NCBI GenBank assembly: GCA_022701635.1
Contig: JAKOOD010000070.1
Span: 1 to 37,903 of the forward strand
Reading direction: 5' to 3'
DNA length: 37,903 bases
DNA from: Burkholderiaceae bacterium
GTDB taxonomy: Bacteria > Pseudomonadota > Gammaproteobacteria > Burkholderiales > Burkholderiaceae_D
The notes under the pieces are model-generated. The model saw only the letters and a program-made list of their open reading frames with translations. It had not been told where the DNA came from and searched no databases. Shown in pieces: positions 36,418 through 37,903 of this stretch. Made by a program: the position numbers and the translations under genes. Each line of letters opens with the position of its first letter. Within the stretch, counting starts at the first letter, position 1.

Positions 36418-37724
36418 CGATGAACGACGCCACTAACGCACGGGTGTCGCCGCTGCCCTATTCCTACAGCGGCGCCGCGATGGACCGCGTGCTGGCGCGT
36501 GACCCGCGCCGCCGCTGGATCAAGGCCGGTGCCGGCGCGGCCGCTGTGGCTGCCCTGGCGGCGGCCGTCTGGCTGATGCTGCCGCGCGGCTTTGCGGTCG
36601 CCGCAAGCGAACTCGATATCGCTACCGTCGCCGATGGCGTGTTCCAGGACGCGCTGGCGGTGCGCAGCACCGTGGTGCCGCTGTCGTCGGTGTTCCTGGA
36701 CGCCACTGAGGGGGGGCGGGTGGAAGAAGTGCTGGCGCGCGACGGCGCCACGGTAAAGCGGGGCGAACTGCTGTTCCGCCTGTCGAACCCGCAGCGCGAC
36801 CAGGAAGCACTGGCGCGCTCGGCCGATGTGGCCCAGCAGCTTGCCAACCTGTCGACCATGCGCGCGGCGCTGGCCGCTTCTAAGGCCGGCTACCAGCGCG
36901 ACCTGGCCGGCTTCGAGTATGCGGTCGAGCGGGCCGACATCGAACACACGCGGCAGGCCGAATTGGCCCGGCGCGGCTTCGTGTCGGCAGCAGTGCTCGA
37001 CGAGTCGACCGCCAAGCTGTCCCAGCAAAAGCGGCTACTGGCGCAGACCCGGGCCGACGCGACGGCCGAGTTCCGGATCCGGGACCAGTCGATCAAGGAA
37101 TTCGACGCCGCCATCAACGGCCTGAACCAAGGCCTGCGCCTGGTGCGGGCCAGCGCCGAGCAGCTGGCGGTGCGGGCCCCGGTCGACGGCCGCCTGACCG
37201 GCTTTTCGCTGCAGGTGGGCGAATCGGTCAAGACCACCGACCGCGTAGGCCGTATCGACAGCGCCGGCCAGTTCAAGCTGTCGGCCTCGGTCGACGAGTA
37301 CTACCTGAACCGTATGGCGACCGGGCTCAAGGGAAAGGTCGAGCAAGGCGGGCAGGCCTATGCGCTGACCGTGTCGCAGATCAACCCGCAGCTCAAGGAC
37401 GGCCGCTTCACGATGTTGCTGCAGTTCGATGGCGCCGCCCCGGCCGGCCTGCAGCCGGGCAAGAGCCTTGACACCCAGGTCACGCTGGGCCAGAGCGCGC
37501 GCGCGCTGCTGCTGCAGGACGGTGCCTTTTACGCCGACAGCGGCGGCGCCTGGGTGTTCGTGCTCGACGCCGACGGTGGCCACGCCACGCGCCGCAGCGT
37601 CAAGCTGGGCCGGCGCGCGGCAGGCAAAGTCGAAGTCCTGGGCGGCCTTGCCGCGGGCGAACGGGTGGTCGTCTCCGGCTACCGCCGCTTTGGTGAGGTG
37701 GCCAGCCTGCGCCTGAGCGAATGA
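36414..37724 (+). CDS. MacA/HlyD-type periplasmic adaptor (membrane fusion protein)
   Basis: 436 residues from ATG 36414, which overlaps the previous stop (ATGA). An alternative ATG at 36420 would drop two residues. No Shine-Dalgarno is seen, which suggests translational coupling. A single membrane anchor spans about residues 37-57. The two lipoyl half-motifs (GGRVEEVLARDGATVKRGE and VRAPVDGRLTGFSLQVGE) flank an alpha-helical hairpin rich in Ala, Gln, Arg and Glu (about 120-240). Beta-barrel and membrane-proximal regions follow (GERVVVSGYRRF near the end). With the downstream MacB-like ATPase it would form the inner-membrane and periplasmic part of a tripartite pump, comparable to PvdR-PvdT. 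The outer-membrane partner is not in the window. Confidence 0.92.
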   Translation: MTMNDATNARVSPLPYSYSGAAMDRVLARDPRRRWIKAGAGAAAVAALAAAVWLMLPRGFAVAASELDIATVADGVFQDALAVRSTVVPLSSVFLDATEGGRVEEVLARDGATVKRGELLFRLSNPQRDQEALARSADVAQQLANLSTMRAALAASKAGYQRDLAGFEYAVERADIEHTRQAELARRGFVSAAVLDESTAKLSQQKRLLAQTRADATAEFRIRDQSIKEFDAAINGLNQGLRLVRASAEQLAVRAPVDGRLTGFSLQVGESVKTTDRVGRIDSAGQFKLSASVDEYYLNRMATGLKGKVEQGGQAYALTVSQINPQLKDGRFTMLLQFDGAAPAGLQPGKSLDTQVTLGQSARALLLQDGAFYADSGGAWVFVLDADGGHATRRSVKLGRRAAGKVEVLGGLAAGERVVVSGYRRFGEVASLRLSE

Positions 37725-37749
37725 ACACCGGAAACCTTTTTACTTATCC

Positions 37750-37755
37750 AAGGAG
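37750..37755 (+). promoter_or_regulatory. Ribosome binding site of the MacB-like gene
   Basis: AAGGAG, 7 nt before ATG 37763, in a 38-bp AT-richer spacer after the adaptor gene. Confidence 0.8.
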
Positions 37756-37762
37756 TGTTTGA

Positions 37763-37903
37763 ATGTTACAACTACAAAATGTCAGCAAACTGCACCGCGT
37801 CGGCGACCTCGAGACCGCGGCCCTCAACCAAATCAGCCTGCATATCGAGCAGGGCGAGTACGTGGCCATTACCGGCCCCTCGGGCTGCGGCAAGTCGACC
37901 CTG
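37763..37903 (+). CDS. MacB/LolD-type ABC transporter ATP-binding protein (5' part, cut by window end)
   Basis: 47 codons are visible. It starts MLQLQNVSKLHRVGDLET and reaches Walker A GPSGCGKSTL at the window edge. The start and the 'GEYVAITGPSGCGKST' context are typical of MacB/LolD-family ATPases. Position directly after a MacA-type adaptor supports a MacB-like partner. Whether the ATPase is fused to a permease (true MacB) or separate cannot be seen here. Confidence 0.9.
   Translation, partial: MLQLQNVSKLHRVGDLETAALNQISLHIEQGEYVAITGPSGCGKSTL

Overview
The window is one contiguous, single-strand (+) piece of a very large non-ribosomal peptide synthetase (NRPS) gene cluster. About 31.7 kb of the 37.9 kb is NRPS. 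The DNA is very GC-rich with strong G/C preference at third codon positions. The gene set (proteobacterial 'SWAQQRLWFLDQL' condensation domains, a PvdE/SyrD-type cyclic-peptide exporter, a PvdQ-type acylase and a MacA/MacB pair) points to a Gram-negative proteobacterium. A Burkholderiales member (for example Massilia/Duganella-like Oxalobacteraceae) is my best guess, but this is inference from style and not from a marker gene.

Layout: (1) 1-10791, the 3' part of an NRPS (NRPS-1), entering inside an adenylation (A) domain: A-T | C-A-T | C-A-T | C-A-T. (2) 10849-31758, a complete six-module NRPS (NRPS-2, about 6969 aa): C-A-T x6 followed by two tandem thioesterases, so the assembly line ends here. 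(3) 31839-34313, a membrane-anchored periplasmic N-terminal-nucleophile acylase of the penicillin acylase/PvdQ superfamily. (4) 34310-36031, a cyclic-peptide-type ABC exporter (ATPase fused to membrane domain). (5) 36067-36417, a small NTF2/SnoaL-like protein. (6) 36414-37724, a MacA/HlyD-type periplasmic adaptor. (7) 37763 to the window end, the start of a MacB-type ABC ATP-binding gene. Genes 3-7 are tightly packed, with two ATGA overlaps and short gaps, so they probably form one operon with the NRPS genes.

Ten A domains are visible. Ten-residue specificity codes were read by hand by aligning to GrsA PheA. In order they suggest: Thr (partial code) - small aliphatic/Val-like (DALWMGGVFK) - unassigned (DSALIAEVWK) - Ser (DVWHLSLVDK) - Val-like (DVLWLGGVFK) - Val-like (DAWWLGGTFK) - hydrophobic (DAFLIGAVCK) - Phe (DAWTIAAVCK) - Ala? 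(DLFNNALTYK) - Ala? (DLFNNALTYK). No stand-alone epimerization domain is present. Four of the nine condensation domains are of a second type that carries an N-terminal HH[I/L]xxxxGD-like motif, as in dual condensation/epimerization domains, and an altered HHxxxDH/N catalytic motif. This predicts D-residues at the Thr, second, third and Phe positions.

Working model (inference): the peptide is started by upstream genes outside the window, probably with a fatty acyl cap, then extended by NRPS-1 and NRPS-2 and released by the tandem thioesterases, possibly as a macrocycle. The PvdE/SyrD-like pump would move it to the periplasm, the PvdQ-like acylase would trim it there, and the MacAB-type system would expel it. 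The set parallels the pyoverdine maturation route (PvdE, PvdQ, PvdRT-OpmQ), but the predicted peptide is hydrophobic and not pyoverdine-like. I do not recognise the product.
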